A stretch of 44,690 nt of DNA from Tagaea sp. (GCA_023653245.1 JAMNXK010000001.1:1-44690); one strand, 5' to 3'; shown: positions 7,795-16,806, counted from the stretch's first letter. The notes: generated by a model from the sequence alone, not told the origin. A program made the numbers and translations.

Positions 7795-8643
7795 ATGACA
7801 AAGCCCTACGAAATCGAAAGCGCCGCCGGCGTCGAAGTTCGAATTACGCGCGGCGACGGCAAGCCGCTCATGCTGCTTACGCGCATGGCCTCGGGCGGCA
7901 TGGGCATATGGGACGCGGTGTGGAGCGATCTGGCGCGCCACTTCACGGTCGCGAATTTCGATCTCGTGGGCGCCGCCGGACTGAGTGAAGACATGCCCGC
8001 GCGGGACCGCTTCATGGCGCTCGCCGACACCACATCCGACATGGCGACCCGGCTTGGCTTCGACCGTTATCATGTGTTCGGCTGGTACGGCGGCTGCCAC
8101 GTGGCGCTGGCCTGCGCCGCGCGCCACCCGAAGCGAGTGGCTTCGTGCCTGCTGCTCGATCCGTTCTACGAACTCGAAGACAACCGGAAGATCGAGAAAG
8201 CGATCGAGTTCAAGAAGGTCCTGTTCGAGCACCCGGACCGCGAACTCTACGCCTACTACTGGGTGATGGCCGGTTTTTCCCCGGCGTTCTTGGAGAACGA
8301 ATTCGACACCGTCGAGCGGATGGCCAAGGCGCGGATCGCGGCCGACCGCTTCGTCACTCTCGATACGTCGCGTTGGATGCGTTGGGTGCGCGCCTTGCGC
8401 ACGAACTGGCTGGAAGAGTCGGATTTCCCGGCGATGACGGCGCCGACATTGGTTCTCGCCACAGCGCTCGATTCCTGGCACGCGGGTCCGACCGTGGGCA
8501 TGGCGGAGGCACTGACCAAACGTCTGCCGTCGGCCGACTTGAAAGTCGTCGAAGGCCTCGGAACGTTTTTCTTTACCGAAGACCCGGCGCGGTTCCGCGA
8601 TCTCGCCGCCGGCTTCCTCGAGCGCAGCGCCAAGCTCCGATAG
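7795..8643 (+). CDS. Alpha/beta-hydrolase-fold protein lacking the catalytic triad
   Basis: The 282-residue protein aligns along its length with alpha/beta hydrolases, but the key residues differ. The nucleophile elbow reads G96-W97-Tyr98-G99-G100 in place of G-x-Ser-x-G. The position of the catalytic His reads GLGTFFFTEDP (Thr257) in place of G-x-G-His. The oxyanion His-Gly is also replaced (LLTRMASGG). A candidate acid, Asp226, remains. It may be a non-catalytic ligand-binding or partner protein, or an enzyme with another mechanism. It is the third gene of the lactonase-Ldh2 operon, with a GAGG ribosome site before ATG 7795. Confidence 0.8.
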   Translation: MTKPYEIESAAGVEVRITRGDGKPLMLLTRMASGGMGIWDAVWSDLARHFTVANFDLVGAAGLSEDMPARDRFMALADTTSDMATRLGFDRYHVFGWYGGCHVALACAARHPKRVASCLLLDPFYELEDNRKIEKAIEFKKVLFEHPDRELYAYYWVMAGFSPAFLENEFDTVERMAKARIAADRFVTLDTSRWMRWVRALRTNWLEESDFPAMTAPTLVLATALDSWHAGPTVGMAEALTKRLPSADLKVVEGLGTFFFTEDPARFRDLAAGFLERSAKLR

Positions 8644-8809
8644 CACCGAACGCGCGCATGGCTCTGCGGCCCCGACCGAAACGATGTCCACTGCGGACCT
8701 AGCGTGCCGGATGGGGACAAACCCAAGCGGTGTCCCTCGTCCGGCCAATCAGTCCGTTTCGCGCTTCCGACGACGCAAAGGGGACAGGCCCAACATTTTG
8801 CAAAAATGG

Positions 8810-8839
8810 TTGTATGGGGATGATGTATGATGTATGATG
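8810..8839 (+). promoter_or_regulatory. Promoter/operator of ABC cassette 1
   Basis: TTGTAT (8810-8815) and TATGAT (8833-8838) are spaced 17 bp and could be -35 and -10 boxes. The -10 lies inside a repeated block, GTATGATGTATGATG at 8825-8839, which recurs exactly at 16821-16835 before ABC cassette 2. An 11-bp core of it recurs at 22720-22730. The repetition suggests a shared regulator site, most simply for the GntR protein encoded at 13297-14091. Confidence 0.6.
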
Positions 8840-8872
8840 CCTAAAATAAAAGTTACGTGGGAGGAAGGAACG

Positions 8873-10264
8873 ATGAGTACGCAATCGGCAGGCAAATCAG
8901 GGGCAGTTGAGACTGCGCGCGCCGCCAAGCTTCAGCGCCGTAGCCTGCTGAAGGCAGCACTCGGCGGCATTGTCGCCACAACCGCAAGCCTCAAGGCACC
9001 ATACGTCGCCGCACAAGCAAGGCCGTTTGCCGGCGTGACGATCAACGGCTCGTCGTTCCAACATGTCTTTCAGTCTTACATTCGGGAGTTGCTCCCCGAA
9101 TTCGAAGCGCAGACCGGCATCAAGGTGAATTTGGATCTGCAGTCGTTCCCTATTTACAATCAAAGAATGGATCTGGAGCTTTCGACCCGAAGCTCCGGCT
9201 ACGATTTCTGCAATATCTCGTTCATCTATTCCGGGCGCTGGATCGGTTCGGGCTGGCTCACGCCACTCGACGAGATGGCAGCGGATCCGGCCATGACTCC
9301 GGCGAGCTGGGATCCGGCGGACTTCCTCTCCGGTCCGCAGAGCACGCTCCGAAACGCACAAGGCAAGACGTTCGGCTTCGCTTGGGAAGGCGGCGCCATG
9401 ATCATGTCCGCCGCGCGTGGCGATGTGCTCGAACAGGCGGGAGTCGGGCTGCCACGGACCTTCGACGAGCTCGTAAAGGCATGCGAAGCGACCGCGAAAG
9501 TGGCAGGCGTCGCCCCGTTCGTCTCCGACCGGCTGCACCATTGGAACTGGCCGCCCTATCTCATGGGATTCGGCGGCCGGGTGTTCCGCGGTGCGCCCGA
9601 CGATCTGTTTCCGCTGTTGGACACGCCGGAGGCCATCGCGGGCGCCGAGTGGTACGCGAATCTTCTCGTCGAATACGGCCCGCGCGGCGTTCTAACCTTC
9701 AACGACGACCAAGCGTTGCGGGCTCAGCTGGCGGGGCAAGCGAATCTGCGCACCCAAGTCATCGGATGGATGACGCCGTTGGTTGGGCATGCCGACAGCA
9801 AGGTCCGGCAGACGACACGCTTCGCGCCGATGCCGTCCGGCCCGGCCGGGTACTTCCCCGGCGCGAACAGCGTCGGCTACGGGATCCCGGCGGCGGCGAG
9901 AAACAAAGCGGCCGCCTGGGAGTTCATCAAATGGGCGCTCAGCAAGGAAACCTTGAGAAAAATCGTCTCCGAAAAGGGCTACACCGCCGTCTGCCGCCGC
10001 TCGATCGTCGCCGATCCGCAATTCGTATCGACGATGACCTTCAACGGCACCGACATCGCCACGCTGTATTCGCAAGTCCTCGATCATGGCGGCAAGGAAG
10101 GCTACATGAAGTATCGCACGCTCCCGATTTTTCCGCAGGTCGGCGACAAGATCAACAAGGCCATCGAGCGGATCGCGAGCAAGCAGGGAACTGCGGCCGA
10201 GGCGATGAGACAGGCGCAAGCCGAGGCGATCGTCGATCTTCGCAAGGCAGGTATAGCGCTTTGA
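8873..10264 (+). CDS. ABC sugar-importer substrate-binding protein 1
   Basis: This is a 463-residue family-1 extracellular solute-binding protein. The N-terminus carries a Tat-type signal (QRRSLLKAA, hydrophobic stretch, then APYVAAQA), so it is exported folded to the periplasm. Body motifs such as LLPEFEAQTGIKVNLDL and NKAAAWEFIKWALSKETL are typical of carbohydrate-binding members. ATG 8873 is preferred over ATG 8834 because GGGAGGAAGG lies just upstream. It is followed by two permease genes and no ATPase. A paralogue at 16869-18251 shares long near-identical blocks (for example YNQRMDLELST and FIYSGRWIGSGW), so the cassettes are a duplication. Confidence 0.92.
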   Translation: MSTQSAGKSGAVETARAAKLQRRSLLKAALGGIVATTASLKAPYVAAQARPFAGVTINGSSFQHVFQSYIRELLPEFEAQTGIKVNLDLQSFPIYNQRMDLELSTRSSGYDFCNISFIYSGRWIGSGWLTPLDEMAADPAMTPASWDPADFLSGPQSTLRNAQGKTFGFAWEGGAMIMSAARGDVLEQAGVGLPRTFDELVKACEATAKVAGVAPFVSDRLHHWNWPPYLMGFGGRVFRGAPDDLFPLLDTPEAIAGAEWYANLLVEYGPRGVLTFNDDQALRAQLAGQANLRTQVIGWMTPLVGHADSKVRQTTRFAPMPSGPAGYFPGANSVGYGIPAAARNKAAAWEFIKWALSKETLRKIVSEKGYTAVCRRSIVADPQFVSTMTFNGTDIATLYSQVLDHGGKEGYMKYRTLPIFPQVGDKINKAIERIASKQGTAAEAMRQAQAEAIVDLRKAGIAL

Positions 10265-10328
10265 TCATGCGACCACCGGGCGGGCGGCCGCTGGCCCGCG
10301 GCGACATACCGTTCGTGCGGTAGAAGCA

Positions 10329-11246
10329 TTGACGCCGTCGTCATCCGCATCGGAACGTGCCGGTGTCTCGGACCAGAGGCAGCGCTTTTATTGGACGCTG
10401 CTCATGCCGGCGCTCGTCGTCCTCGGTGTCGTCACGCTTGCGCCAACGCTTTACTTGTTCGCGACGAGCTTCACGCCGCTGAATCTCACGCGGCCCGAAA
10501 CGCTCTGGGATTTCTCGACGCCATTCGCGAACTATGCGCTCCTGCTCGAAGACAGCCGGCTTCACAACTCGATCTGGGTTCAGGCGAAGCTTTCGTTCTG
10601 GACGGTCGGTCTCCAGCTTCTTCTCGGGCTGGGGTTCGCGCTGCTCTTGAATGTCCGCTCGTCGGTGATGGCCGCGGTCAGGACGCTGTTTCTGATCCCC
10701 ATGGTCCTTCCCCCGATCGTCGTCGCGATCATTTGGAAGGTCCTCTACACGCCCGACATAAGCCCGTTCTGGTGGCTGTTCGAACAGCTCGGCTGGGATG
10801 TTCCCGCGCTGACGGCGAGTGCGGACTGGGCATTGACCGCGATCGTCATCGCCGACACATGGCAGTGGTTCCCGTTCACGATGCTCATGATTCTCGCGGC
10901 CTTGCAGATGATTCCCGAAGAGCACCTCGAAGCGGCGAAGATCGACGGCGCAACCTACCTGCAAATGACCTTCTACGTCGTCGTTCCGTACCTCAAGGGG
11001 GTCTTGCTGGTCGCCGGATTGTTCAGATTGATCGACAGTATAAAGGCCTTCCCACTGATCTATATTCTGACGGAAGGCGGACCCGGGACGGTCACCGAGG
11101 TCACCAACTATTACAGTTTCCTTCAGGCGTTCAACTTCAGCTATCTCGGGTACTCGAGTTCGATCACCGTGCTTCTCGTCGCCGCGACGCTCGTCCTGAG
11201 CTGGATCGTCATTCGGCTCGCGGGTTGGAACGAAAATGTCGAGTAG
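10329..11246 (+). CDS. ABC sugar permease 1a, MalF/UgpA type
   Basis: The 305-residue inner-membrane permease has six predicted helices and the EAA loop EHLEAAKIDGATYLQMTFYV, which docks with the ATPase. The start is TTG 10329, in poor ribosome-site context. The 3' end overlaps the next permease by 11 bp. No cognate ATPase is encoded nearby, so a shared MsmX/UgpC-type ATPase elsewhere in the genome is expected. Confidence 0.9.
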   Translation: MTPSSSASERAGVSDQRQRFYWTLLMPALVVLGVVTLAPTLYLFATSFTPLNLTRPETLWDFSTPFANYALLLEDSRLHNSIWVQAKLSFWTVGLQLLLGLGFALLLNVRSSVMAAVRTLFLIPMVLPPIVVAIIWKVLYTPDISPFWWLFEQLGWDVPALTASADWALTAIVIADTWQWFPFTMLMILAALQMIPEEHLEAAKIDGATYLQMTFYVVVPYLKGVLLVAGLFRLIDSIKAFPLIYILTEGGPGTVTEVTNYYSFLQAFNFSYLGYSSSITVLLVAATLVLSWIVIRLAGWNENVE

Positions 11247-12075
11247 CGCGCATCATCGCCATCGGCGTTGGGAGCATATTCTGCTCGTCGCGGTCGTCGC
11301 GCTTCTCGCCGCGCTCGTCATGTTTCCATTCGTTTGGCTGCTCGCGATGAGCTTCAAAACGAACGCGGATATCCTGTCGCCGGTACCCAAGCTGTTCTTC
11401 AACCCGACGATCGAAAGCTACGCGTCCCTTTGGCAAGGCAACTTTCCCAAGTCGTTCATGAACAGCGCGATCGTGTCGATCGTTTCGACCGTGCTGGCGC
11501 TCGTGATCGGCGTGCCCGCGGCCTACGCCCTGTCGCGGCTGACGCTGCGGATGGAGCGACCGATGTCGCTGTTGATCCTCGCCTCGCGCATGGCGCCGCC
11601 GATCGCGTTCACGATCCCCTACTTCCTCGCCTATCGGTATCTCGGATTGATCGACTCGCTGACCGGCTTGGTCGTCATCTACCTCACGTTCAATCTGTCG
11701 CTCGTGATCTGGTTGATGCGGAGTTTTTTCGACGCGAGCCCCCGCTCGCTCGAGGAGGCGGCATGGATCGACGGAGCGAGCATGCTGCAGACGTTCACCC
11801 GTATCGTCTTGCCGATCTCCAAGCCGGGCCTTGCCGCCACCGCCATCCTTTGTTTTCTCTACTCGTGGAACGACTTCTTCTACGCGCTCATCCTGACGCG
11901 GCGGGACGCGCAGACGGCGCCGATCGCGGTCGTCAACTTCCTGAACTACGAAGGCTGGGAGTGGGGAAAGATCGCGGCCGGCGGAACGCTCGTCATGCTG
12001 CCGGTCTTGATCTTCTCGATCGCCGTCCGGAAGTACCTGGTTCATGGACTGGCGGCCGGCGCCGTGAAAGGGTGA
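11236..12075 (+). CDS. ABC sugar permease 1b, MalG/UgpE type
   Basis: The 279-residue permease partner has six helices and an EAA motif at SLEEAAWIDGASMLQTF. The conserved LASRMAPPIAFTIPYFLAYR segment is nearly repeated in the paralogue at 19215-20051. It overlaps permease 1a and should form a heterodimeric channel with it. The C-terminus GAVKG is shared by both cassettes. Confidence 0.9.
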   Translation: MSSSAHHRHRRWEHILLVAVVALLAALVMFPFVWLLAMSFKTNADILSPVPKLFFNPTIESYASLWQGNFPKSFMNSAIVSIVSTVLALVIGVPAAYALSRLTLRMERPMSLLILASRMAPPIAFTIPYFLAYRYLGLIDSLTGLVVIYLTFNLSLVIWLMRSFFDASPRSLEEAAWIDGASMLQTFTRIVLPISKPGLAATAILCFLYSWNDFFYALILTRRDAQTAPIAVVNFLNYEGWEWGKIAAGGTLVMLPVLIFSIAVRKYLVHGLAAGAVKG

Positions 12076-12126
12076 CCGGCAGAGAATCGCTCCGCGTCGA
12101 CCGCGCAAGCGCGTCTTGCGGCGAAA

Positions 12127-13032
12127 ATGGATAACTCGAATGGCTGGAGCCGATCATCGATGACGACGAATTCCGAGTTTGAAATCTCGATCTCGACCGT
12201 CGCGTTCGAGGGCTACGAGCATGCGCTCGCGTTCGCGGAGATCGCGGCGCTTGGCGCGAAATACGTGGAGCCCGCCTATATCCGCGGCTATGTCGAGTTC
12301 GACGAGACGGCGTTTTCGGACAATGCCGCTGCGAAACTGGCCCGGCAAATGTCCGATGCGGGTGTCGCCCCGCTTGCGCTGTCGGCACATATCGACGCGG
12401 GCGAGCCGGACGCCGTCGAGCTGCTTCGCCGTCGCCTGGGTTTCGCGGCCCGTATCGGGGCCCGCTTCGTGATCACAAACTCGACGACGGTCGAGAGATC
12501 GGACGTATTCCGTCGGAACGCCGGGGAGTTAGCGCGAGCGGCCGAAGATGCTCGCGTCGTCGTCGCCTTCGAGAACCCCGGTCACGGAACCGACAATCTT
12601 TTCGGCGCAGCCGCAGACGGCCTCAAATTGCTTTCCGAGTTGAACTCGCCTTGGCTCGGCATCAACTACGATACCGGGAACGTGTTGACGTATAGCGGCG
12701 AGGCGATCCACCCCGAAGACGACGTCGCTTCGATTCTCGACGCCGCAAGTCATTTCCATTTCAAGGATATCTTGTCGACCCCGCTGGGTTGGGAGTTTAC
12801 CGCGCTCGGCGAAGGATCGATCGACTTTTCCCGAATCTTGGCTTTGATCGCCAAGCGGAGCCGACGCATCCCTATGGGCATCGAGCTGCCGCTCCGGCTG
12901 AAGCGGTTGGGACGCGCCGCGCCGAGCCGCAGCCCGGCGCCTCTGGAACTCGAAACGATTAGGTCGGCGGTGTCGGGGTCTCTGGCGTTCGTGCGGCGGA
13001 GCCTGGCAGCCGCCGCCCAGCGTTCCCGCTAG
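12127..13032 (+). CDS. Sugar phosphate isomerase/epimerase, xylose-isomerase-like TIM barrel
   Basis: This 301-residue protein of the AP-endonuclease-2/xylose-isomerase-like fold has the expected metal ligands in order: Glu (VAFENPGHG), Asp (INYDTGN), His (FHFKD) and a late Glu (MGIELPLR). Members isomerise, epimerise or, in some cases, decarboxylate sugars and sugar acids. ATG 12127 is given; ATG 12160 (TGGAG upstream) is an alternative that removes 11 poorly conserved residues. It follows the ABC cassette by 51 bp and is probably in the same operon. Its stop overlaps a minus-strand remnant coming from the other side. The substrate is unknown. Confidence 0.85.
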   Translation: MDNSNGWSRSSMTTNSEFEISISTVAFEGYEHALAFAEIAALGAKYVEPAYIRGYVEFDETAFSDNAAAKLARQMSDAGVAPLALSAHIDAGEPDAVELLRRRLGFAARIGARFVITNSTTVERSDVFRRNAGELARAAEDARVVVAFENPGHGTDNLFGAAADGLKLLSELNSPWLGINYDTGNVLTYSGEAIHPEDDVASILDAASHFHFKDILSTPLGWEFTALGEGSIDFSRILALIAKRSRRIPMGIELPLRLKRLGRAAPSRSPAPLELETIRSAVSGSLAFVRRSLAAAAQRSR

Positions 13033-13250
13033 GATACCCAGCCGGCGAACATCGGCTCGCGAATGCCCGCGCAGTCGGTCTTTTGGCTGAAGACATGGCG
13101 TGCTTCGGGCTGCCTTGCGCGCCCCGCCGGCGAGAGGCGCAGCGTTGCAGTCGTGACATAGAGCGTCGGCAGATCCGGCCCGCCGAAAGCGGCGCGCTCG
13201 GTCTCGTTTCCATCCGGATCGCGGATCAGAAAGAGGCCGCTTCGCCGAGG
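13029..13250 (-). pseudogene. SMP-30/gluconolactonase C-terminal remnant
   Basis: On the minus strand one frame reads DPDGNETE, then AAFGGPDLPTLYVTTATLRL, then CAGIREPMFAGWVS and a TAG stop. This matches the last propeller blade of SMP-30 lactonases (compare FGGPDLATLYVTSATVRL in the intact gene at 5816-6694). No start or upstream blades exist, because the GntR gene ends at 13297. It appears to be a decayed lactonase gene once downstream of gntR, which supports lactone chemistry in this module. Confidence 0.6.
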
Positions 13251-13296
13251 ACCAGAGGGCCGACGCCCGTGGCCGCTTGCTCCCAGGAGCCCGAGT

Positions 13297-14091
13297 TCAT
13301 CTCGGTTTGGGTACGATCGGCGTTTCGACGAGCGAGTTGCGCCAGTTCTCCAAACTGATATCGACCGCCGCCGTAGTCTTGCCTTGCCAGGCTCCGGCCG
13401 AGTCGCCGGCGGCGATCATCTCATATTCGAGCTTATGGACGTTGACGGCCGCCGCCGGCGACAGACGCTGAAGCGACAATTTGATCCACGGCGCGACCGT
13501 ATCGAGAATGAAGTTGCCGATGGTTTCGACGAGTTCGTTGTGCGTCGCGCGGTTGATCGCGCGGTGGAATTCGAGATCCACCTCGAGGGCTTCGTCGTAA
13601 GACGGGCTTGGCGAGGCGGCCAGTATTTCCATTTTCTCGATCGCACTTCGCATCGCTGCCAGATCGTCGTTCGTGCGCCGTTGTGCCGCCATCTCCGAAC
13701 AGCCGCGGGCGATCATCTGGCGGACCTCCATCATCTTCTGCGGCGTGGTCTTCCGCAGATAGAGCTGGAACAGCAGCAATTGCGCGAGCGAAGGCTCGAT
13801 ATCCCGATTGACGAAAGTACCCGAACCGATGCGCACTTCGAGCACGCCCATCGCTTCGAATATCTTGATCGCTTCGCGCACGGGCGTCCGGCTAATGCCC
13901 AAATGCTCGGCGATTTCGTTTTCGGTCGGCAATTGCGAACCCGGCTTCAACTGACCGGCGATGATCTGGTCCTTGACGTGTTCGAGGACCATCTGAACGC
14001 GCGTCGGCTGGCGCTTGGCCGCCGGGTCGAACAGCAAGCGCGGACGCCGGGGTGCGTCGTTGTCCGCTTGCTTTTTCGCTGCACTGACCAT
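13297..14091 (-). CDS. GntR-family regulator, FadR subfamily
   Basis: The 264-residue protein has a winged helix with QLPTENEIAEHLGISRTPV then REAIKIFEAMG, followed by an FCD domain (EVDLEFHRAINRATHNELV). ATG 14091 has a purine-rich GAAGAGAG upstream. It lies after the PanE-like gene on the minus strand and in the middle of the sugar module. It is the best candidate for the protein that binds the shared GTATGATGTAT sites and the TTATACGTATAA palindrome. The effector is unknown, probably a pathway intermediate. Confidence 0.9.
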   Translation of the reverse strand: MVSAAKKQADNDAPRRPRLLFDPAAKRQPTRVQMVLEHVKDQIIAGQLKPGSQLPTENEIAEHLGISRTPVREAIKIFEAMGVLEVRIGSGTFVNRDIEPSLAQLLLFQLYLRKTTPQKMMEVRQMIARGCSEMAAQRRTNDDLAAMRSAIEKMEILAASPSPSYDEALEVDLEFHRAINRATHNELVETIGNFILDTVAPWIKLSLQRLSPAAAVNVHKLEYEMIAAGDSAGAWQGKTTAAVDISLENWRNSLVETPIVPKPR

Positions 14092-14162
14092 TTGCACTCT
14101 CTTCGTCGTGTCGGGGCGGCGCCGAGGGGCGCTACCCGAAGCGTTCGCGAATCCGCTCGATA

Positions 14163-15173
14163 TCATAGACCCGACGCTCGTCCTTCCACAGGGAAATAGC
14201 AGCCGGCCGCCCGCGCGCGGCGCTTGAGGAGGGCTGCGACGATCGCGAAGTTCGGCACGGGTATGGACGTTTCCGCCGCGAGATCCTGGACGATGGTCAC
14301 CATCGCGTCGATTTCCATCGGTCGTCCGCGTTCGAGGTCTTGCAGCATCGAAGGACGATTGCCTGCGGGAACGTTGGCCGGGTCGAGTTGGACGTCGGGA
14401 TCGAGATCCGAGAGATCGACGCCCAATCGGGCCGCAAGGGTCTTGCCCTCCCGAGCGATCTCGCGCGCGACGCGCGCCAGCTCCGGATCCCGGACGATCG
14501 CGTCGGCGGCGGATCCCGTCAAGGCGGCGAGTAGCGAAAGCGTCATGTTGCCCACCAAGAATTTGCGCCAAATCTCCTTCCGGATATCCGCGCTCGTCTG
14601 GATATCCATTCCGCTCGCCGCGAGCGCCTGGGCGATGGCGGCAGCTCGTCCCGTCCGCCCGGCGGGCTCACCCAAAATAAGCCGATTGCGCGCCGGCGAG
14701 CGGTTCAAGATCACACCCGGCTCGACCACTTCGTTCGCCGAATAGACGACGCAGCCGATCGTGCGCGCAACCCCGATTTCGTCCCACAGGCGGCCCCCGG
14801 GATCGAGGATCGCGAGTTTTCTGTCAGGTCGATCGGGCATGCCGTGGAAGTACCACCAGGGAATCCCGTTCATCGCGTACACGACCGATGTATCGGATTT
14901 CAGCATCGGCTTGAGGTCGTCGACAATGCCCGCCAGCGCGGGCGCCTTGACCGAAACCACGATCAAATCTTGCGGCCCGATTTCACGGGGATCGTGTGTC
15001 GCGCGCACGCGCGCGCGTATCGTTCGATCCGCGATGCGCAGCTCCAGCCCGTTTTGGCGGATCGCCTCAAGATGCGGCCCCCGCGCCACGACGGATACGC
15101 GGCATTCTGCGGCGGCGAGCCGGGCCGCCAAATGCCCGCCGACCGCACCGGCGCCAAACACACAGATGTCCAT
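14163..15173 (-). CDS. 2-dehydropantoate 2-reductase-like dehydrogenase (ApbA/PanE family)
   Basis: This 336-residue two-domain enzyme starts with a Rossmann motif, Gly-Ala-Gly-Ala-Val-Gly at residues 7-12. It has the family Lys/Asn region (EIWRKFLVGNMTLSLL) and the RPSMLQDLERGRPMEIDAM block typical of ApbA C-terminal domains. PanE makes pantoate from ketopantoate, but paralogues in catabolic clusters act on other 2-oxo or hydroxy acids. Its place between a GntR gene and a sulfatase argues for a catabolic role here. ATG 15173 is preferred to TTG 15185. Confidence 0.85.
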   Translation of the reverse strand: MDICVFGAGAVGGHLAARLAAAECRVSVVARGPHLEAIRQNGLELRIADRTIRARVRATHDPREIGPQDLIVVSVKAPALAGIVDDLKPMLKSDTSVVYAMNGIPWWYFHGMPDRPDRKLAILDPGGRLWDEIGVARTIGCVVYSANEVVEPGVILNRSPARNRLILGEPAGRTGRAAAIAQALAASGMDIQTSADIRKEIWRKFLVGNMTLSLLAALTGSAADAIVRDPELARVAREIAREGKTLAARLGVDLSDLDPDVQLDPANVPAGNRPSMLQDLERGRPMEIDAMVTIVQDLAAETSIPVPNFAIVAALLKRRARAAGCYFPVEGRASGL

Positions 15174-15203
15174 CCCTGCCCCCAACAGTCGCCTAGAGCC
15201 TCG

Positions 15204-15238
15204 TTGACACTCCGATCCCGGTTGTTATACGTATAATG
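15204..15238. promoter_or_regulatory. Divergent promoter/operator with TTATACGTATAA palindrome
   Basis: Between the PanE-like gene (minus) and the sulfatase (plus) lies the perfect 12-bp palindrome TTATACGTATAA at 15225-15236. It overlaps a TATAAT box (15232-15237). TTGACA is at 15204-15209. GTATAATG (15231-15238) resembles the GTATGATG core found before other operons. Such a palindrome fits a dimeric GntR operator controlling both directions. Confidence 0.55.
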
Positions 15239-15273
15239 ACTGTGACGCAAGAAGCGCGGTAGGGAGGACTGGA

Positions 15274-16716
15274 GTGCAAAAACGTCCGAATTTTCTGGTT
15301 TTCATTACCGACCAGCAGCGACGCGATACCATCGGCGCGTATGGAAGCCCGATCTGTCGTACGCCCGCGATCGATTGGATTGCCGCACAAGGCATGCGAT
15401 TCGATCGCGCCTATACGCCGACCGGGTTGTGTTCGCCGGTACGGTCGTCGATGCTGAGCGGTGTTTACCCGCACAAGCATCGCGTCCTGGACAACGTATC
15501 TCTGCATCCCATCAGCAATAGCCTGAATTCGAAAGACGACCGGCTCGCTACAGGAATGAAGGCAGCCGGCTATCGCCTGGGTTTTGTCGGCAAATGGCAC
15601 GTCAGCGAAACCGAGACGCCGCTCGATTTCGGGTTCGAGGATTATCACTCGCTTGGCGACTACATGACTTGGCGAAAGGGGCTCGGAATCGAGACTCCGG
15701 ACACGTACTGGGCCTATCGCACGCAGTCGTGCGCGAAGGATCCGGGTGCCGTCGAAACGTCCCGGCCCGCCTGGATTTGCGACCGCGCGATCGAATTGAT
15801 CGACAAGTACGCCGTCGAAGGCGACGCGCCTTTCTTCGTTCGCGTCGATTTTCACGGCCCGCACTATCCCAATGTCGTGCCGGAGCCGTTTTACTCCATG
15901 TACCCGAGCGCGAGCATTCCGCCGTGGCCCAACGCCGCCGACCCGTTGACCTCCAAGCCGGCCGTGCAACGCATCAAGAAGCGTCATTACGGCACCGACA
16001 AGATGTCTTGGGCCGATTGGCAGCCCTTCGTTTCGGCGTATTTCGGCGAAGTGAGTCTCATCGATTCCCAGGCCGGTCGCGTCATCGAGCATTTGCGCGC
16101 CAAGGGCCTCTTGGAGAACACGGTCATCGTCTGGAGTACGGATCACGGGGATACGATCGGCGCACATGGCATCTGCAACAAAGACTACACGATGTACGAG
16201 GAGATCTATCGCGTTCCGCTGATCGTCCGGTGGCCCGGCGTGACGCGCCCAGGCTCCGTCTCGGAAAACTTCGTGCACCACTTCATGGATCTGTGCGCGA
16301 CGTTCCTCGACATCGCCGGCCAGCCGATCCCGCCGAACGTGCAAGGGCGCAGCCTGGTGCCGATCTTGCGCGGAGACCCGATCGGGGAATGGCCGACCGA
16401 AGCCTATTGCGAGTTCCACGGCAGCCATATGGGCTTGTACTCGATGCGGCTGCTCGCCGACGAGCGTTACAGCTACATCTATCACACCAATGATATCGAT
16501 GAATTCTACGATCATGAGACGGATCCCCATGAGTTGAAGAACCTCGCGGAGGATCCCGGCCCGCATCGGCAAGTTCTCGACGACATGAAGCGCCGGATGG
16601 TTTCGTGGATGGAAGCGACCGGCGACCATCTCCACAATGAATGGACGGTCGCCTGGCTCACGGGCGACGAGAAGCTGGCATTGCGCGCGCCAGGCCGCCG
16701 ACGGACCAAGTGGTAG
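15274..16716 (+). CDS. Type I sulfatase (formylglycine-dependent), cytoplasmic
   Basis: This 480-residue protein of the alkaline phosphatase/sulfatase superfamily carries the maturation motif C53-S-P-V-R57 (GLCSPVRSSMLSG). Cys53 would be converted to formylglycine by a separate enzyme, which is not encoded here. Metal-binding elements are visible at ITDQQRRDT and STDHGDTIGAHG. There is no signal peptide, so the sulfated substrate would be imported first. GTG 15274 has AGGGAGG upstream. The flanking sugar ABC cassettes suggest a sulfated carbohydrate. The related phosphonate monoester hydrolases share the fold and motif and cannot be excluded. Confidence 0.88.
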   Translation: MQKRPNFLVFITDQQRRDTIGAYGSPICRTPAIDWIAAQGMRFDRAYTPTGLCSPVRSSMLSGVYPHKHRVLDNVSLHPISNSLNSKDDRLATGMKAAGYRLGFVGKWHVSETETPLDFGFEDYHSLGDYMTWRKGLGIETPDTYWAYRTQSCAKDPGAVETSRPAWICDRAIELIDKYAVEGDAPFFVRVDFHGPHYPNVVPEPFYSMYPSASIPPWPNAADPLTSKPAVQRIKKRHYGTDKMSWADWQPFVSAYFGEVSLIDSQAGRVIEHLRAKGLLENTVIVWSTDHGDTIGAHGICNKDYTMYEEIYRVPLIVRWPGVTRPGSVSENFVHHFMDLCATFLDIAGQPIPPNVQGRSLVPILRGDPIGEWPTEAYCEFHGSHMGLYSMRLLADERYSYIYHTNDIDEFYDHETDPHELKNLAEDPGPHRQVLDDMKRRMVSWMEATGDHLHNEWTVAWLTGDEKLALRAPGRRRTKW

Positions 16717-16806
16717 CGGACTGCGCACGAAGGTCCAATCCCCGGGTACACGCCGCTGCCAGGTCAGACGCACGGCCGGTTTCTAGGGCCATACGCCAAA
16801 AACGCA

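Noticed and set aside
7456..8748. Minus-strand open frame of 430 codons opposite Ldh2 and the hydrolase-fold gene
   Set aside because: No recognisable motif, no ribosome site, and it crosses an operon junction on the other strand.
15193..16773. Minus-strand open frame of 526 codons opposite the sulfatase
   Set aside because: It is antisense to a gene with an intact sulfatase signature and ribosome site; no domain is recognisable.
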